Shown here: piece after piece, positions 31,001 through 43,339 of the stretch
How positions within the stretch are numbered: the first letter of the stretch is position 1
Layout: each line of letters starts with the position of its first letter
Origin: Helichrysum umbraculigerum
Taxonomy: Eukaryota > Streptophyta > Magnoliopsida > Asterales > Asteraceae
DNA: 64,000 bases
Direction: 5' to 3'
Assembly (NCBI GenBank): GCA_949592205.1
Contig: CATIUR010000004.1
Span: 67,739,837-67,803,836 of the forward strand
Notes under the pieces: model-generated
Databases searched by the model: none
Seen by the model: only the letters and a program-made list of their open reading frames with translations
What the model was told of the DNA's origin: nothing
Made by a program: the position numbers and the translations under genes

Positions 31001-32504
31001 TGATGTGTGCTAAGTATATGCAATTATAATAACAAGTTTAATTAAGGAAATACTAAATAATACTATCACACAATTCAGGCAAGATTGAACCGTTCATGTA
31101 ATATAGCTTAATAAGTAAGTCCAAATTCGAACACAAGGAACACAAGAAACATTATTCTTATTTATAACTAATTATCTATTTATTCTACTTACAGATATTT
31201 ACAAATATAATACAATTAAATACAAGGATCCAATTTACAATAATCTACAAGATAAGGGGGACGTTTTAGTTCCAAACGAACATATTTATATTTATATTTT
31301 TGATACAGATTTTAATAGATAAGTTCTAGGAAACAACTTAAGTATACTCAATTGGATAGAAGATTATAACTATTTAAACAATTATTTATTAAACTTATTA
31401 TATCAACTTATGTCTATTTGCTTTGTTGGCTATTATTATTGGTGAATTACTAATGTAGAAAATCACAAAGATTAAGATAATTTTCATATAGCAACATTGC
31501 CAAAGATTAAGTACAATATTACTATTTATTAAGATCTATCAGCAGTTTATTAATACAATTCCTAGCTTCGGTTGAATTACAGTGTTACTTAACATTAATA
31601 ATTGATAATCATTAATTAACTTATAAAACTCACTAGCTTCGTAAAGTTATCTATATAAATCAGTTAACTTTTATCAATATTAATATAACACAGACAATTC
31701 TTGTATAATAAACATTCAATAATATAGTTCCAACATAAACATATAATTCATATAATAATTCTAATAAACATACATTTAAACATTCATAATGAAAACCTAA
31801 TAAGCAATTAATCTAAATAAACAATATCCAAAATAACCCAAAAGATTAATAAAGTTACAAGGATAAAGAAACCGAACCAATTAGCAAACCAGCTTTTCCT
31901 AGGGTTAAAAACCTTCAAACCCTAGCTCCTTTGTCTCCAAAATCGCACCTTAAAGTCGTCCTAAAACCCTAACTTTCGGTTTAGTATTCTTGAATCGTAT
32001 ATGGTTTAAGCTAAATTGAGCCTCTATTTATACTTTTTCTGGCCGATCTTCCAACCGCCGGTTGGATACTCCAACCGCCGGTTGAAGTAATTTGTTTCCG
32101 GGTCCAACTCCACGTGTCTGCACCGCCTTAAACCCTAAAGCTCAACCGCCGGTTAGTTAATCCAACCGCCGGTTGAATCTATTTTCCAGAATATTCCATT
32201 TTTGGGCTTGGGCTTAACTTTTGGACTCTCAATCTTCATAACCGGAGTTTTCTCTCTTCTTGGCCCAATTCTTTATTTTAACTCTTTTAGTCTTCATTTC
32301 TTCAAGGTCTTTAATCTTAATTTCTTTAAGTGCTTTAAATCTTCAGTTCTGGTCTCGTTCTTGTTCCTTTTTCTTCATTCTTCAATTAAAATATATTTCT
32401 GCAATTATTAACAAAATAAGTATCTAAAATCATATAAATGCAATAAAATGTATAAAAATATAAGGATAAATTAATAAAATATACTATCTATTTGATGCTT
32501 ATCA
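31001..32504 (-). repeat. Element C 5' LTR (shared with a truncated copy)
   Basis: 1,504 bp. TATA box (minus) at 32025-32032. Palindromes at 32051-32065, 32071-32084, about 32143-32154 and 32162-32175 form two pairs with 20-bp spacing; the third is degraded in the other LTR. Confidence 0.85.
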
Positions 32505-33287
32505 AATATCCCCACACTTAAGTTCTGCTTGTCCTCAAGTAGAAAACTGAATAAAATTTAAAAATAAGAATCAAACTAATATTTAAGAATCAGAATACAA
32601 ATACTAAAAATCTGTTTCATAAAATAAAATTTAAACAATTTAATTAACATGGATAACTATAATGTATAAATAAAATTATTATTTGTGCAATATATAACTT
32701 ATGAATGATTACTAATATATTTGTCCACTTTAAACAATCTATATTCATACTTCTGAATACACCTTTATTGTTAGTATGTATATTACTTATGATTTCCATA
32801 TATGATATACCTTTAAATTTAATTATACAATTTACTTTTATATTCCAATTAAATATATGAAATACATTTTTAAGAATCAAGACATTGGTGACAGGTCTGC
32901 ATTTTCATGCAACAGAGCGACATAACTTGATTCAGGTTTAAGCAAAACCAGACTTGGTCAAACCATTTTGGCGACCTCATTAGGTATCTTTTATTTTTAA
33001 GACTTTTCAAGTACTTTTGACTTGCGTTTGCTTAATTTTTAAATATATATTAATAGAGACCAGGTCTATACTTTCGTATAACAGAGGAAACCATCAATAT
33101 ATACCCCCAAATGTACTCACATAAGTAAAAAGATATAAAATTATTGCATAACAAATTTAAAAATTAAGACTTTTATGTCATACATCATATTATGTATCAT
33201 AAAATAATAAACAAGTAATATTATTAATTTTTTTATTTTTAAAATTCAGAAATCTTCATATAGATTGCCTATTAGTACATCATATCA
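32505..33287 (-). repeat. Second copy of the C 3' internal end (783 bp)
   Basis: Near-identical to 24579-25361, including the polypurine tract, but located on the outer side of the 5' LTR. It is the remnant of an upstream tandem copy and ends abruptly against B gag at 33288. Confidence 0.9.
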
Positions 33288-33506
33288 CATGGGTTTAATT
33301 ATAATTATCATAATAGAGCTCAGAATTCAGTGCCTAGGAGGTTTTCCTCAAATTCACCTCTTAAGGTTGATCGTCCACAAGCTCAAGCATCTTCAAAAGT
33401 AACCAAAGCTCCTGATGGGAAGGATGGTTATTTTAAAAAGCTTAAGTTTGTTGATGATAAGGGACAAACCAAGACCGTAATGGCTTGGGTCCCTCTTGAC
33501 AACTGA
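33288..33506 (+). pseudogene. Element B gag, 3' fragment
   Basis: An open frame of 72 codons reading NYNYHNRAQNSVPRRFSSNS and ending MAWVPLDN plus TGA, the same ending style as D Gag (VWVPKRN). The region between GYNDVPHPFN (23000) and this piece is shorter than in D, so some gag sequence was probably lost at the C junction. Confidence 0.7.
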
Positions 33507-36500
33507 TCGTGTTTTGTGTTATGTGCAGGAGCATGCTGTGAACAAGGATAGCTGGTGGTATGTAGACAGTGGATGCTCAAGACACATGACAGGAGAACGA
33601 AGTCTATTGACAGACTTCAAGGAAGGTCTCAAGCAAAAAGTCAATTTTGCAGGAGATAAAGGAGGAGTTATTACTGGAAAAGGAAAAGTTTCAAATGGAA
33701 CCTTGACACTTGAGGATGTGAACTATGTTGAAGAACTAACTCACAACCTAGTGAGTGTTTCCCAAGTCTGTGATAAAGATCATCCAGTTCATTTTAATGA
33801 AAAGGAAGCCTTAGTCCTGAAGCCGGGTTTCATAATTCCCGAGAAATGGATATTGATGAGGGCTCCAAGGAAGAAGGACATCTATGCAATCAACATGGGT
33901 GTTCCTAACTCTTCAATGGTGTCTACATGTTTATTATCCAAGGCTTCGGAAGCAGATGCATTATTATGGCATAGGAGAATGGCACACCTGAACTGGAGAA
34001 AGATGAATTACATAACCAAAAATGGTTTAGTACTGGGTGTACCACCAAAACGTTTCGAGTCTAAAGATAAGTGTGTTCCTTGCATGAAAGGAAAGCAGCA
34101 CAAGAAACCACACAGATCTAAGACTGAAAACTTTATCTCCTCACCATTTGAGTTGCTACATATGGATCTCTTTGGCCCTATAAGCAAGAGAAGTCTAGGT
34201 GGCAAATGGTACTGTTTGGTTGTCATAGATGACTATTCTAGATACTCGTGGGTATTCTTTTTGGGATCTAAGGATGCAACACCAGGAATTCTAACTGAGT
34301 TCTTTGATCTAGTTGAGATTGTCTACAAAACGAGAGTAAAGCGTATACGTAGTGACAATGGAACAGAGTTTAAGAATTCAACGTTGAATATCTATTGCTT
34401 AAGCAAAGGGATATTACATCAATTTAGTGCACCTTATGAACCTCAACAGAATGGTGTTGCTGAAAGGAATAATAGGACGTTGATTGAAGCTGCAAGAACA
34501 ATGCTTGCTGATTCAAAGCTTCCGGTCATCTTTTGGGCAGAAGCAGTGAATACAACATGTTATGTTCTTAATAGAGTTCTTAGGGTTAAACGACATAACA
34601 AGACTTGTTATGAGCTTTTAAACAATAAGAAACCAAACTTAAAAGGGTTTGAACCCTTTGGAGTTTCATGCACAATATTAAAGACCGGACATCAAGCTAA
34701 ATTTGGTGAGAAGGCTGACGAAGGATTTTTCCTAGGTTATATGACCAATTCGCCAAACAAGAGAGTCTTTAATAAAGTCACAGGACGTTTGGAGGTAGTT
34801 TATAACATTGAAGTTACGAGCTACACACCAGATGTACATAAGGGCTTAGATTGGCAATTTGATTATTCTGATCTTTTTTGCATCATTTAAATTCCCTATT
34901 AGTGACTATGTCAGTGATTCAGAGATAGCTGAACATTTAGTGTCTGAAGACGTGGATACTGGCCAAACTTCAACATCGAGTGTTCCGAAATCTGGAATCA
35001 AGACAAATGTTGATCCAAATCAACCATCTACTAGTGGATCTTAAAAATCCAAAGTAGATACACCTCTAAATGAAGAAGAGCTGACTGAAAAATTAGTGGA
35101 TGAAATCCTCACTCCACTGAGAGAGTTAAGAATATCTATGGGTATTGATAACTCACAGCTATCTAAAGAGGGTGTACCGGATTTGGAAGACACTACTGAA
35201 CAACATAGTTTCTATGAGGAAATTGGTACTAACTTAGGAGATGAGATTCCAGTTGAGCCTGTTGTTTCAACTAGAACGAGTAAGAATCATCCCGTTGGAA
35301 ACATCATCGGTGATATTAATACTCCGGTTCAAACAAGGACTCAATCAAAAGCTAGTACGTCTGAAAATTTAGAATACCAAAGCTTGTATACTGCATTGAA
35401 AGAGACAGGGATTCCTAATCAATGTCTACATTCATGCTTTATCTCACAAGTCGAGCCGAAAAATGTTCAAATGGCTCTAAAAGAAAGCTCGTGGGTAGAA
35501 GCAATGCAAGAAGAACTATCTCAATTCTCCAAATTACAAGTATGGGAGTTGGTTGACCTACCAAAGGGAGAATATCCAATTGGAACTAGATGGGTATTTA
35601 AGTGCGAGAGATGATAAGGGAATCGTTACTCGCAATAAAGCTCGTCTAGTGGTTCAAGGTTTTAATCAACAAGAGGGTATAGATCACAATGAAGTGTTTG
35701 CACCAGTTGCTAGGCTAAAGCAATTAGGGTGTTCTTAGCATTTGCATCATATAATGGTATAAAGGTTTATCAGTTGGATGTTAAGAGTGCCTTCTTGTAT
35801 GGCAAAGTTGAAGAATTGGTGTATGTTTCACAACCGCCAGGGTTTGCTGATCATGAGTATCCAGATAGAGTATATCGTCTGAATAAGGCTCTATATGGAT
35901 TACATCAAGCACCAAGGATGTGGTATGGAACACTATCAACGTATCTACTTGAGAATGGATTTATAAGAGGATCAATTGATAGTACACTTTTTGTGAAATA
36001 GAATAAGAAAGACTTTCTTCTCGTGCAAGTTTATGTTGATGACATTATCTTTGGATCGTCTGATGAAAAGATGTGTCAAGAATTTGAGAAAGTCATGAGG
36101 AAAAGGTTTGAAATGTCTGCAATGGGAGAGTTGAATTTCTTCTTAGGATTACAAGTTGATCAAAAGAAGGATGGATTCTTTATTCATCAATCTAAATATA
36201 CATATGAGCTATTAGAACGCTTTAAGATGGATGAAAGTAAGGTCTACAATACTCCAATTCCAGTCAATCATGGACTAGGTCCAGATACATCGAGTGATGG
36301 GGATGTGGATCCAACTCTTTATAGAGCCATGATTGGATCACTAATGTATCTAATAGCCTCAAGGCCTGACATAATGTTTGCTGTTTGTTTATGCGCAAGA
36401 TATCAGGCTAATCCCAAAGAGTCACACATGCAAGCTGTTAAACGAATCTTTCGCTACCTCAAAGGGAAACCTAAGCTGGGTCTTTGGTATCCGGCTGATG

Positions 36501-36979
36501 GAGACTTAGATCTCGTAGCGTATACTGATTCGGATTATGGAGGATGCAATCAGAATAGGAAATCTACAACCGGAGGATGTCAATTCCTAGGAGGTAGATT
36601 AGTATCCTGGCAGTGCAAGAAGCAAACCTCGGTAGCCATTTCTACATGTGAAGCTGAGTATGTTGCAGCTGGCAGCTGCTGCTTTCAAGTGCTTTGGATT
36701 CAATAGCAATTGCGGGATTACGGGTTAAATATAACCAATACTCCTATGATGATTGATAATGAATCAACTATATCGATCACCAATAATCCGGTGAAGCACA
36801 GTAAAACTAAGCACACTGATATTCGACATCATTTTATTAGAGATTGTGCTGAGAAGAAAATGATAAGGTTAGTTAAGGTTCCAACTGCGGATAACTTAGC
36901 AGACCTCTACACAAAGGCGTTCGACAGAGCAAGATTTGAGACGTTGGTTCAACTAAACGGAATGAGAAATCCAGAGTGA
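33507..36979 (+). pseudogene. pol: Element B pol, broken
   Basis: Ty1/copia pol. Protease WWYVDSGCSRHMTG; integrase HRRMAH, CVPCMKGKQHKK and the D-D-E motifs LHMDLFGPISK, RIRSDNGTEFKN and GVAERNNRTLIEAA; RT VYQLDVKSAFLYG and VYVDDIIFGS; RNase H AYTDSDYGG and KHSKTKHTDIRHHFIRD. Frame changes near 34880, 35610 and 35730 and stops at 35042-35044, 35999-36001 and 36704-36706 inactivate it. It starts after a T-rich TTTGTGTTATGTGCAG tract resembling a splice acceptor. It is closely related in layout to D pol (Sirevirus-like), but clearly older. Confidence 0.9.
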
Positions 36980-37301
36980 TTAGTCTTCCAAGGGTATTTT
37001 TGTAATAGTTAGTATTTCTATGTGTTAAAAATAAATAAATAAAAAAAATAAGGCGTATGGCATTCATTTGCTTGTTACCTGAGGGGAATCGCCTTTGATA
37101 AAAGAACAAAAGTAGTTCTTTTAGAAAATGTTTAAGTTTTTATCTGCAAAAACTAGGGAGATGATAGTACATTAGGAGAATAAGCTTCACGATAATAAGC
37201 TTAAGTCCTAAGTATGATATGTTAGTAGGTTCAAATAAAGTTACTTTAGAACTACAGCGGTTCTATCAGGTACGTGTTTGTATTTATTTGATTATACACC
37301 T
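36980..37301 (+). other. Element B 3' untranslated region
   Basis: No gene. It holds an AAAACTAGGGAGATGA polypurine-like stretch near 37148. The 3' LTR of B was not found before element F begins at 37302. Confidence 0.6.
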
Positions 37302-39146
37302 TGATGTGACCCAAAAAGTCATGTTTTTAAGTAATTATTTCCGCACTTTTTGGACTATTCTTTGGTGAAAACATTTCAAAACAATCATTTATCATCAAAA
37401 ATCACCAAGGTAGTCTAAATACGGGCATTGCTACAAAAATCAGTAAAAACATACATTTTGCACGCAAACCGAGGCAAAAACTATCACCTTAAATATTCCA
37501 TTCTTGATTATCCTATCAAAGTAGATCTTAATGCATATTTTATGATTCAATAGGAAAATCCAAGATCGATGGTGAAAGAATCAAGAGAAACGGGTGAAGA
37601 ACGAAGAAGATGTGCAGTCTAGAAGCCCGCCGATCGTCATCCGGAACACGCAAAAGTCAAACACTTCCAAATTTTGCAAACTCAGTGTCATTAGAAGCGT
37701 AACGGAAAAACGAAGCCAACGGCGCAAGAATCAAGCAAATCGGAGCTCAAACGAAGAAGATACGGACGAACCAAGCAACCGAGAAACAAGTGGAGGCCAA
37801 ACCAAGCACCAACCCCCCCTGCCCACCTAGGTACCGTATACGGTACCCTAGGTGCCGTATACGGCCCTTGGGGTGCCGTATACGGGGCCTGGTGGCTTGT
37901 GAGGTGCCGTTTGCCTCCCCCTTGGTCCGATGGTCCCGTATGCAGCTTGGATGCTTGTATTTCATGCTTCAAGACTTGTACCAAGACCAACTAGCTTCTC
38001 CTATAAATACCTCACTCATTTCACCATTTCAAACACACCTTACACCTCTCATTTCACATACTTCTGTTTCTCTCTCTAGAATTCTCTCTCTAGCACTACT
38101 ATTAGGAGTTAGAGGAGAATTGTTCTTGTAATTAGTTCTCTCTCTAGTTTCTCTCTCTAGCACTACTCTTAGGAGTTAGAGGAGAACTAGAGAGATATAA
38201 GTTAGCGGTTAGAGCTAGTGGAAAGTTGTAATTGGGTAATCAAGCTGTAGCAAGGTTATTCAAGTCAAACTGTTGTAATCCTCAGTATTACTCTTCTAAT
38301 CCGGTGATATTATCTTACTTTCTTACTGTTATAATGTTTACTTTGCATATTATTTCAGTACGATTTATGATTGTTGCCATGCTGATTAGCTAGATTAATA
38401 TGTGATTGTTGAAATATAGATGTTATGATTAGGGATGATGTTTAATTAATATATCTTATATATGATTGGTAGTTGTTATGCTGCATACATGTTTAGACTT
38501 ATCCTGGATGTAGACTTAATTAATCACCCTTTCTGGTCTCTCACGTGACTGTTGCCTTAGGATAGGATCTGATCAACCCTAACTACGAATATACAGTTAT
38601 CTCCTGTTTGTATGAAACTGTGAGATCGCCATAACACGTCAGAATACTTGGTATAGCGTTGGAAATACCGCTGGTAGAGTACAAATACGTGGAAGCCAAG
38701 GAAATGCCGGTGGCCTATCTCACCGTGGATTACCTGGAAGCAACCCTTCCAGACATGGGTCTAGGTCTTGCTAAGCCGTGAAAATGCTATAGTACACCGT
38801 TAAACTACCTCTGGTTATAAAGCTGTGTAAAGATACAATAGGTCTTTAAAACACCGCATATATACCTAGGGTTAGAGTACTGTGGAAAATAAGGTCACTA
38901 TACACTGTACGCATGCCTAGGGATGAACGACCGATGGCAAAGGAGGGTCTAATCCATGACGGAAGTATTAGAACTAAAACAGACAAAACATGAGTTAGGA
39001 AATGAAAGCAAGGATGCCGGCTGTGTTCCCAGATGCTTAACACCCCTAAACTCTACTTAACCGATAGTTTAACTTATTCAGCATACAACCAGTATTACTC
39101 TGTTAAATTGGATAGACATAGGTGTTAAGAAAGGTCAGTGTAGTGG
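37302..39146 (+). repeat. Element F LTR, first part (Asp-primed Ty3/gypsy, related to G and H)
   Basis: It starts TGATGTGACCCAAAAAGTC, the same terminus style as G and H. It has CCGTATACGG palindromes at 37834-37843, 37855-37864 and 37876-37885, a TATAAATA box at 38002-38009, and CT-rich TCTCTCTCTAGCACTACT blocks after it. Repeated GTGGAAA and GTACACCGT words follow in 38640-38910. Element G interrupts it at 39147; the rest of F lies beyond the window. Confidence 0.75.
37834..37885. repeat. Three CCGTATACGG palindromes at 21-bp spacing (F)
   Basis: Starts are at 37834, 37855 and 37876. The first is embedded in an 18-bp perfect palindrome GGTACCGTATACGGTACC that extends with one bulge to about 29 bp. 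Confidence 0.9.
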
Positions 39147-40539
39147 TGATAACACGTAAAAAGTCATGTTTTTACGTACGTTATCTTCCACATTTTAGGC
39201 ACAAAGTTAACTAAAACACACTTAAAAGGACATTATTCATAAAGTTTTGTTAACTAAGTCAAAACGGAGTCGATGTTTGTAAAATCACTGAAAATGGCAT
39301 GAAAAATGTAAGAAACAGGGCAAAACTGCTTCACCGTACCTCCGTTCATTCATTTTAATGCATCTTGAGCTACACTCCGAGTTAGGACCTCTAACTTATG
39401 TCATTTTCTTCGTTAGGAAATTACGAAACCGTGAGCGCGAGAATCACTCAAAACAGATAAACGACGAAGAAGTTACGCCCGAACGAAGGAACGAAGAACC
39501 GAGGAATCAGGATACGGGAGAGCTAGACCGTATACGGCCAAACTAGACCGTATACGGCCTAGCACAGACCGTATACGGCCTAGCTAGACCGTATACGGCC
39601 TAGCACAGCCGTATACGGCCTGTGTTCTCCCGTATTCACCCTATGCTCTCCCGTATACGGTCCAGTTCAACCGTATTTGCCCTAGCTCAACCGTATCGTG
39701 CGTTTGGTCAATAAAAATCAGACTTTTATTCGGGTTTGCGATACGGTTGTGCATTTGAAGGTTTGGATACGGTCTACGGATACGGTTGTGCGTTGCCTAT
39801 ATATTGAAGCCTCATTTCCACATTTTAAACACAATCCAACAAATCATCCATCCAACACTCTCATACTTCAATTCTCTTCGTTTTCTTTACGTTTTTATAG
39901 TTTTACTCTCTCTCTAGGATAGTTTAGATAGTTTCTCTCTCTAGAGCTCTCCGTCTCTAGAGAGAGAGAGATAGTTAGTTGGTTAGCAGTAGAGAGAGAA
40001 GGAAGCTGGTATTGTAATCACGGTGTAATAAAAGCATTCTTGGTGCAAGACTCTGTCTTTCTTTTCAGCCGTTACGCTGCTCAATTTACTGGTGATATCT
40101 ATCTTTTCATACTTATACTATGTCCGAATTATTTCTGCCTGCTTGTATGATGTATGTTACTGTTATTGCCATGCTTATTGAGTAGTGTGCTGTTGCGGTT
40201 GTTGAAATATAGATAATTAGACGTAGGGATGATGTTGAATTAATCTTTAAAACTATATAATTGGGAATTGTTATTTTTGTTATGTCTAAAACTTATCATG
40301 CATCTAGACTTAGTTATGGATCACCCTTTCCAGTCCTTCGCGTGACTGCTACTTTAGGCTTAGAACTTGATCACCTCTAGGTACAGTAGGAAGTTATCTG
40401 TGTTATAGTACGAAGCCGTGTCTGTCACTGTAATTCGGATGAAATACTGAGTATAGCTTTGGAAACACCACTGGTGGAGTACAATGTGGAAGCTCCGGAA
40501 ATAGCCGTATGTGCCAACACTGCGGACTACCTAGAGACC
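39147..40539 (+). repeat. Element G 5' LTR, first part
   Basis: It starts TGATAACACGTAAAAAGTC. It holds six CCGTATACGG palindromes (39528-39660), a TATATATT box near 39798 and a CT-rich leader (39900-39990). It is interrupted by element H after AGACC (40535-40539) and resumes at 52203. Together the LTR is about 2,490 bp. Confidence 0.85.
39528..39660. repeat. Six CCGTATACGG palindromes (G)
   Basis: Starts at 39528, 39548, 39569, 39589, 39609 and 39651, giving spacings of 20, 21, 20, 20 and 42 bp, that is whole numbers of about two helical turns. Confidence 0.95.
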
Positions 40540-40918
40540 TGATGACACGCAAAAAGTCATGTTTTTGTGTGCCATTATCTCACCATTTTAGCCCAATTAT
40601 TAATGAAAACACTTAAATATGAACTTAAACATCACATTTCATCATAAGGGCTAAAATATAGACGATGTTTCAAGAATCAATCAAAAAGACCTAAAAACGA
40701 GTAAAATAGAGCACAAACGATCATTGAATCCTCCGTTCACGCATTTAAGCACAAATTGATCTATACTTGGAATTTTGACCTCTAACTTATGTCATTTTCT
40801 TCGTTAGGAAATTACGAAACCGTGAGCGCGAGAATCACTCAAAACGGATAAACGACGAAGAAGTTACGCCCGAACGAAGAAACGAAGAACCGAAGAATCA
40901 GGATACGGGAGAGCTAGA

Positions 40919-41009
40919 CCGTATACGGCCAAACTAGACCGTATACGGCCTAGCACAGACCGTATACAGCCTAGCTAGACCGTATACGGCCTAGCACAGC
41001 CGTATACGG
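40919..41009. repeat. CCGTATACGG palindrome array (H 5' LTR)
   Basis: Starts at 40919, 40939, 40960 (mutated), 40980 and 41000. The 3' LTR has five intact copies starting at 50027, 50047, 50068, 50088 and 50108. Confidence 0.95.
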
Positions 41010-41187
41010 CTTGTGTTCTCCCGTATTCACCCTACGTTCTCCCGTATACGCTCCAGTTCTCCCGTATTTGCCCTAGCTCAACCGTATCGTGCGTTTAGGC
41101 GATTAAAATCTGATTTTTATTCGGGTTTGTGATACGGTTGTGCGTTTGAAGTTTTGGATACGGTCTACGGATACGGTTGTGCGAGTT

Positions 41188-41197
41188 CTATATATAG
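41188..41197 (+). promoter_or_regulatory. TATA box of the H 5' LTR
   Basis: CTATATATAG about 180 bp downstream of the palindrome array and upstream of a CT-rich leader. The matching box in the 3' LTR is near 50296. Confidence 0.6.
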
Positions 41198-41795
41198 AGG
41201 CTTCATTTCTTCATTTTAAAAAATCAACACACTATCCACACATTCAAGAATCACTCCAACAATCACTCTTTTACGTTTTTAATTTCTTAGTTTAGTTAGT
41301 AGATTTCTCTCTCTAGCACTACTCTTAGGAGTTAGAGGAGAAATATTAGGATATAATTAGTCGTAGATTAGCGGCTAGTTAGAAGGGGCAATATTGTAAT
41401 ATCGCTTGGCGCGTACTAGAAGTTCTGCTCGTGTAACGTTCAAGTTGTATTCAGCTACGCTCTTATTACGGTTATATCTATCCTTTATCTATTTCATTAT
41501 GATGATTGTTATTACTGTTGTCATGCTAGATTTAGGATTGGTTGCCATGATTAGCGAGTAGTGATATTGCGTGTTTGCTATGACGTAGTTAGTCGTAAAT
41601 TGGTTGGAATGATGCTATGAAAATTAGTGCTTTGATTTACTTTCTGTTTATGATTTTAAACCTATTAAACTAATCGCCTTTCGACCAGTAAACGTGATTA
41701 CGGCCTTAATGATGGGACGTCGCGAACCCCATCAAAGGTACTTAGTTATCTGTGTCAAACATGAACATGGTCTGATTTGTTAATCGTGTAAATAT

Positions 41796-42005
41796 CGCTT
41801 TCTAAATGAACGCTAAGTACATCGTCATCGTGGAAACACTGCTTTCTAATTTGAACGCAAAGTACACTGTGGCTATGGAAATATGGTTTTCAAACTGAAC
41901 GCTAAGTACACTGGAGCCGTGGAAATAATGCTTTCTATTCTGAACGCAAAGTACACTGTACCCGTGGAAATATGGTTTTCTAACTGAACGTGAATATTAC
42001 ACTGT
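41796..42005 (+). repeat. 44-45-bp tandem repeat, about 4.5 copies (H LTR)
   Basis: Units of TTCTAA..TGAACGC(T/A)AAGTACACTG..CGTGGAAATA. Successive GAACG words start at 41808, 41853, 41897, 41942 and 41986. The copy in the 3' LTR is at about 50904-51113. Confidence 0.9.
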
Positions 42006-43095
42006 TGACAAGTTAGGGATTTATTGGGACTTAAAAGTAAGGGCTGGTTTATATCATAGATGGATAATATTATGCTTAAATACAAACTTAGTTAAGTAGT
42101 CTGGGTTAGCCTTTGTGAAGCAATGTAAGGTACTGTAAGTCGGTTGATTACTCTGTATAGCGTCGACAACACCTCCGGTGTAGTTAATACGTGGAAGCCG
42201 AGGAAAAACCGCAGTTACTAAGCCTTGTAGAATAACGGCAAATCTGTGATCAGCAGAGCTGGTACCGACTAGGTCCTTGGTTCATCAATGGAAACACTTT
42301 CAGTGGAGTACAGTGTGGTAATCATGGAAAGAGTCGTTGCTATCAGTCTATGTGAATCACCGAATCATGACCCAACACCCAGACTCACTAAACCATCAAT
42401 AGAAAGTAATCAAGCACACTCTATAAACTTGGTCTTAAATGTTTTATTTAAATTAGATATTATTGTGGGGTTAAGAAAGGTCGGACATCGAGTTGGTTTG
42501 TTGCCTTATTCATGCACCCAGGGTTTCATCCCAGATAAGGGTCACTATACCTTCACCGGTTAGTGTTGTGGGCTGGATAAACTACTCCGATCAGAATCAG
42601 GATAGCCTAGTCGCTCAGTGACATACTGATCGAGAACTCTATCAGTAGGGGGCTAGTGCTTACTCCACAGATACCTGAAATAAATAAAATACAAACCTTT
42701 AGAACATGTTTTCATACATCATACATCATTCCAATCAATAAGGCTACCGAAATCATAGCAAACACCCTCTCTAGATTATCTGCTATCTACATTTACTTTA
42801 TCTGCTTTAATTTACATTTCCTGCCTAAGTATAAAAAACCAAAAACAAAACCACCAATCAAAAATCTTTTAAAAACCCGCTAGATTGATAAGTACGCCTG
42901 TTTCGTCCACGATCCACAATACACTGACTCAGAGAACGACCCTAGGTCATCCTTGCTGCTATACACCAATAGTAACTAGGTATACTTAGGCCCCGCAAAT
43001 ATAAATTTTAAAACCCTCTGATCGCCGCTCTAAACGAGAGGTCCGCAACGACGCGAGTAAAATCGCGACCGACCGTTCGGGCGGCATCAAGCTTT

Positions 43096-43113
43096 TGGCG
43101 CCGCTGCCGGGGA
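43096..43113 (+). other. Primer binding site (Asp tRNA), element H
   Basis: TGGCGCCGCTGCCGGGGA, the Asp-tRNA complement used by Athila/Tat elements, 6 bp after the LTR. Confidence 0.93.
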
Positions 43114-43339
43114 GTCAGCCGTAAGATCTGAAGACGTTCCAGACGAATTTTTTCTTTCTAGTATCCCGTAGTTTAGTTTAGTTTTCAATTTTTCCTTGTT
43201 CCATTCGAAAATTCCTTCCCACAACACACAACGATATTTGACCCGATCATCCGGATTCGAATCTCTCACTTTCGTACCCGATCCTGAGACGATCATCCGA
43301 ACGATCCGCAAGGAGAAACGCTTCCGCAACCGACAACCG

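Larger units (their letters stand above)
23078..33287 (-). mobile_element. Element C: pol-less Athila/Tat-type retrotransposon joined to a truncated second copy
   Basis: Minus orientation: the Asp-tRNA primer site complement lies just left of the right LTR (about 30979-30996). LTRs are at 31001-32504 and 23078-24578, and differ by roughly 1%. The 783 bp after the left LTR (24579-25361) are repeated after the right LTR (32505-33287), so the right LTR is also the 3' LTR of a second, truncated copy. No target duplication is seen: the flanks are ATTAAT and CATGG. Two ORFs are present, a helical-unit protein and an Athila-type protein; pol is absent. Confidence 0.85.
40540..43089 (+). repeat. Element H 5' LTR
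   Basis: TGATGACACG...GGCGGCATCA. It has phased CCGTATACGG palindromes (40919-41009; the third is mutated to CCGTATACAG), a TATATATA box at 41188-41197, a 44-45-bp tandem repeat (41796-42005) and a TCTCTCTCTAGCACTACTCT leader block. No gene. Confidence 0.93.
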
